Assembly (NCBI GenBank): GCA_029975915.1
Contig: JARKOC010000025.1
Coordinates: 62,001-126,000, forward strand
Reading direction: 5' to 3'
Source of the DNA: Bryobacteraceae bacterium
GTDB taxonomy: Bacteria; Acidobacteriota; Terriglobia; Bryobacterales; Bryobacteraceae
Length of the DNA: 64,000 nucleotides
Shown here: positions 61,454 through 64,000 of the stretch, piece by piece
Layout of the letters: each line of letters starts with the position of its first letter
Position numbering within the stretch: the stretch's first letter is position 1
Translations under genes and position numbers: made by a program
The notes under the pieces: model-generated
Databases searched by the model: none
Seen by the model: the letters and a program-made list of their open reading frames with translations, nothing else
Told to the model about the DNA's origin: nothing

Positions 61454-62377
61454 ATGATCCGACTGTCACGCAGCACGGCCTTGGTACCCTTGGCCGTCTT
61501 CCTGTTCCCTGCGTGGCTTCCCGCCCAGGAGAGCACACTGCCGAAGGGCTACGTAGGCTCGGAAACCTGCGCGGGTTGCCACGATGAGGTGAGCACCGCT
61601 TTTGCGAAGAATCCGCACAACGCCTTGACCACAACGAAGTGGCGAAGGATGCAGGAGAGAGCTTGCGAAGCCTGCCACGGCCCAGGCGCCAAGCACGCCG
61701 AGACAAACGCCGTCGAGGACATTCTGAATCCGTCGAAAATGGCTCCGGCGGCTGTGGATAAGATGTGCCTCTCCTGCCACAGGAACTCAAAGACGCAGGT
61801 GGGCGCGATCCAGAACGGACATGCGCGGTCGGCGGTGGCCTGCACGTCCTGCCATACCGTCCACAAAACGGGGCAAGAGAGTTCGGACTTCCAATTCAGA
61901 ACGGCGATGGGCGTGACCAAGAAGTGCGCCAGTTGCCACACCAACGTCTGGGCGTCGTTCCAGAAGCCGCACCGGCACAAGGTGCCTGAAGGGGCGATGA
62001 CCTGCACGAACTGCCACAACCCGCACGGCAGCGTTCTGGCGCGAAACATCCGCACGGCGAATTCGGCCGAGCCTGGCTGCAATGCCTGCCACGCCGACAA
62101 GCGCGGGCCGTTTGTGTTCGAGCACGCGCCGGTGAGAACAGAGCCCTGCTCGGCATGCCATGAGCCGCACGGGTCAGCGAATCCTCGGATGCTGACGAGG
62201 CATGTTGTGATGAACCAGTGCCTTGAGTGCCATTCCAACATCGTCGCCCCGGCGAACGGAATCGCAGGAGGTGTACCGCCGGCGCTGCACGACATGAGGC
62301 AGCCGAAGTACCGCAACTGCACGATGTGCCATCAGAAGATCCACGGATCGAACGTGAACAGGGGGTTGTTGCGATGA
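61454..62377 (+). CDS. DmsE/MtrA-type decaheme periplasmic cytochrome c
   Basis: A 307-residue protein with a signal peptide ending near PAWLPAQ. Ten heme motifs: CAGCH, CEACH, CLSCH, CTSCH, CASCH, CTNCH, CNACH, CSACH, CLECH and CTMCH. Length and even spacing match the MtrA/DmsE/PioA family, which sits inside an outer membrane barrel and carries electrons from periplasm to surface. Its stop overlaps the start of the MtrB-like gene (ATGA). Confidence 0.9.
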   Translation: MIRLSRSTALVPLAVFLFPAWLPAQESTLPKGYVGSETCAGCHDEVSTAFAKNPHNALTTTKWRRMQERACEACHGPGAKHAETNAVEDILNPSKMAPAAVDKMCLSCHRNSKTQVGAIQNGHARSAVACTSCHTVHKTGQESSDFQFRTAMGVTKKCASCHTNVWASFQKPHRHKVPEGAMTCTNCHNPHGSVLARNIRTANSAEPGCNACHADKRGPFVFEHAPVRTEPCSACHEPHGSANPRMLTRHVVMNQCLECHSNIVAPANGIAGGVPPALHDMRQPKYRNCTMCHQKIHGSNVNRGLLR

Positions 62378-64000
62378 CACTCCGTACATTTGCACTCCTC
62401 ATGCCGCTGGCGCTTTTCGCGGCTCAGGACCCGAAACCTGCCGAGGAATCCAAGCAGGAGGCAAAACAGGAAACAAAGCAGGAAGAGGCGGCCAAGCCGG
62501 ACGCGGAAAAGACCTGGAGCGGGTGGATTGAAGTGGGCGCGCGATGGCGTTCCGACGTCGCCGGTTCGATGGACACCTACCGCTCGATTGTCAACCTTAC
62601 CGAAGGATTCCGGTTGCCGTCGATGGATGTCAGCTACCATGGCGAGAATAAAGCGCTCAAGACGATGCGGCTCAGCGCCGGCAATTGGGGCGATCCCTTC
62701 AACACGGCGCGCCTAGAGCTGAGTGACGAGAAATATTACAGGTACGTCTCGAAGTACTCGAATCTTCTCTACTACAACTTCTTGCCGAGCTTCGCCAACC
62801 CCTCGGCGCCCGGCGGCTACAGCCAGCGCGCCTACGACATGGGGATGCGGAACTTCGACCATGATCTGACAATCCTGCCGAACGAGCGTTTTACCCCGTA
62901 TCTGCGCATCGCGAGGAACTGGTCCGACGGACGCGGCATCACGCCGCTGGTGGTTCAGGGCAATGAGTATGCCCTGCGGACCAACCTGGACTGGTATCAG
63001 CAGGACATCGCGGGCGGCATCCGGATGAACTTCACGCGTTCGCACGTGACGATCGAACACGGCTCGACGGACTTTGGCGACGCGCAGAGCATCTTCAACA
63101 CCGAAACAATGAAGGGCAGCCGCGGAAACGTACCTGTACTGGGCCAGCTGTTGTCTCTGACCAACGGGACCCAGGTGTATGACGTAAACGGCAGCTCGCG
63201 CATCACGAAGGTGCTGTTCACGGCCAATCCGTACGACTGGGTGGATCTCTACGGGCAGGTGCTTTACGCGAATCCGAAGACGACGGCCAATTTCAACCAG
63301 TCGCTGGTCGGCAGCCTCTACTCCACGGCTCCTGGGCTGTTGTTCTACGGCAGCGGCAAGGACACGGTATTCGGTGATGCGCGGCGGCCGCACACGACAG
63401 GTTCGTTTGGCATGGAGTTGCGCCCTGTCTCACGGTTGCGCGTGCGTGAGTACTTCGAAACCGACCGGATCAAGACCGACACCACTGGCGCGCTGGAGGC
63501 GACATTCCTCAAGAATTCCGCCATGGCGGCGACTCTGAAGTCCAGCTATGCCGACCGGCTCGAAACCAGTCTCCACCGTCAGACCGTGGAAGTGCTGTAC
63601 GACTTCAGCCGTAAGTTCACCTTGCGTGGCGGACATCGCTACGAATGGGGCGATGCTCTGATTCGCGCCGGCTCGTTGAGCATCACCGGTCCCCAGGAGC
63701 GTCTCGAATTGCGGCGGCAGATCGGGCTGGCCGGATTCGTCGCGCGGCCATGGAGCAAATTCACCGTGAACGCTTCGGCCGAGGTCAGCAACGGCCAGAA
63801 GACCTACTACAGGACCAGTCTGCAAGACTACTACAGGCTGAAGATCAACGGACGTTACGAACTGAGGCAAGACCTGTTGCTCACCGTCGTCTACAACCGG
63901 ATGGAGAACCAGAATCCAGCCGAGGGGGTGAACTACGACTACAAGTTCCAGAACTCGTCGGTCGGGCTGCAGTATCTGCCAGGCGGCGGGAAATGGCTCA
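62374..64000 (+). CDS. MtrB/PioB-type outer membrane beta-barrel, 5' part
   Basis: 542 codons are in the window and the frame is still open at the last base. A signal peptide (MTLRTFALLMPLALFAA) is followed by a charged linker rich in E and K, then alternating amphipathic strands (TPYLRIARNWSD, RNYDHDL-like loops, RLRVREYFETDRIKTD) that fit a large porin. MtrB holds the MtrA-type cytochrome across the outer membrane. The N-terminal region visible here has no CxxC motif as found in Shewanella MtrB. It is the third gene of the conduit. Confidence 0.8.
   Translation, partial: MTLRTFALLMPLALFAAQDPKPAEESKQEAKQETKQEEAAKPDAEKTWSGWIEVGARWRSDVAGSMDTYRSIVNLTEGFRLPSMDVSYHGENKALKTMRLSAGNWGDPFNTARLELSDEKYYRYVSKYSNLLYYNFLPSFANPSAPGGYSQRAYDMGMRNFDHDLTILPNERFTPYLRIARNWSDGRGITPLVVQGNEYALRTNLDWYQQDIAGGIRMNFTRSHVTIEHGSTDFGDAQSIFNTETMKGSRGNVPVLGQLLSLTNGTQVYDVNGSSRITKVLFTANPYDWVDLYGQVLYANPKTTANFNQSLVGSLYSTAPGLLFYGSGKDTVFGDARRPHTTGSFGMELRPVSRLRVREYFETDRIKTDTTGALEATFLKNSAMAATLKSSYADRLETSLHRQTVEVLYDFSRKFTLRGGHRYEWGDALIRAGSLSITGPQERLELRRQIGLAGFVARPWSKFTVNASAEVSNGQKTYYRTSLQDYYRLKINGRYELRQDLLLTVVYNRMENQNPAEGVNYDYKFQNSSVGLQYLPGGGKWL

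Overview
The window looks like a chromosome segment of a GC-rich acidobacterium, most likely of the Bryobacter/Solibacter kind. Pointers are an 826-residue ADOP-type double-FtsX permease, a GRP/RhaT-type sugar transporter, many small secreted proteins of unknown function, and glycan-degrading enzymes mixed with sugar-acid enzymes. The assignment is inference from gene content, not from a marker gene. Most of the window is ordinary dense coding on both strands.

Layout. 1-9 kb: end of an aldose 1-epimerase, a YcxB-like membrane protein divergent from an M48 protease, an IS200-type (RAYT-like) transposase framed by inverted REP-like repeats, a DUF3748 protein, a MauE/DoxX-thioredoxin fusion divergent from a YtcJ-like amidohydrolase. 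8.7-13.5 kb: ADOP permease and a sigma / anti-sigma / secretin-N-domain cluster on the minus strand, with a hairpin-rich repeat mosaic between sigma and anti-sigma. 13.7-22 kb: M20 dipeptidase, MurJ, zinc-ribbon coiled-coil protein, EF-G paralogue, GH20-like enzyme, methyltransferase. 22-28.5 kb: mannose-6-phosphate isomerase and a tightly packed minus-strand sulfur operon. 28.6-41.3 kb: unknown protein, sugar transporter, TPR protein plus divergent acetate kinase, NuoI-like ferredoxin, STAS / CoA-disulfide-reductase-like / redoxin group, serine hydrolase, SDR, SMP-30 lactonase and a glycoside hydrolase. 41.3-46.1 kb: tRNA-Val(GAC) followed by a decayed tRNA-targeted island holding an EVE-HNH nuclease, a DUF4143 AAA protein, an integrase scrap and a frameshifted small gene. 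46.1-58.9 kb: S9 peptidase fused to an FGE-like domain, an ATPase next to an MscS channel, an APC permease, an NfnAB-like pair, a membrane glycosyltransferase. 59.3-64 kb: a decaheme OmcA/MtrC-type cytochrome, a decaheme DmsE/MtrA-type cytochrome and an MtrB-type barrel that runs off the end.

Two respiratory modules stand out. The sulfur operon encodes a Tat-exported molybdopterin catalytic subunit, a four-cluster ferredoxin subunit and a cytochrome b anchor whose polypeptide continues into one half of a YeeE/YedE (TsuA-type) thiosulfate channel; the other half is the next gene and a rhodanese-fold protein without its catalytic cysteine follows. I read it as a PhsABC-like thiosulfate or polysulfide reductase physically joined to its own sulfur importer. 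The second module is a complete-looking porin-cytochrome conduit (MtrC-, MtrA- and MtrB-like) for moving electrons through the outer membrane. With the NfnAB-like pair and the orphan NuoI-like ferredoxin this suggests a heterotroph with anaerobic or microaerobic respiratory options.

The island near 41-46 kb is a palimpsest. An intact tRNA-Val and the 3' half of a tRNA-Pro(GGG), 1.9 kb apart, are followed at exactly the same distances by the same short motifs, which marks two attachment sites of related integrative elements on either side of the EVE-HNH gene.
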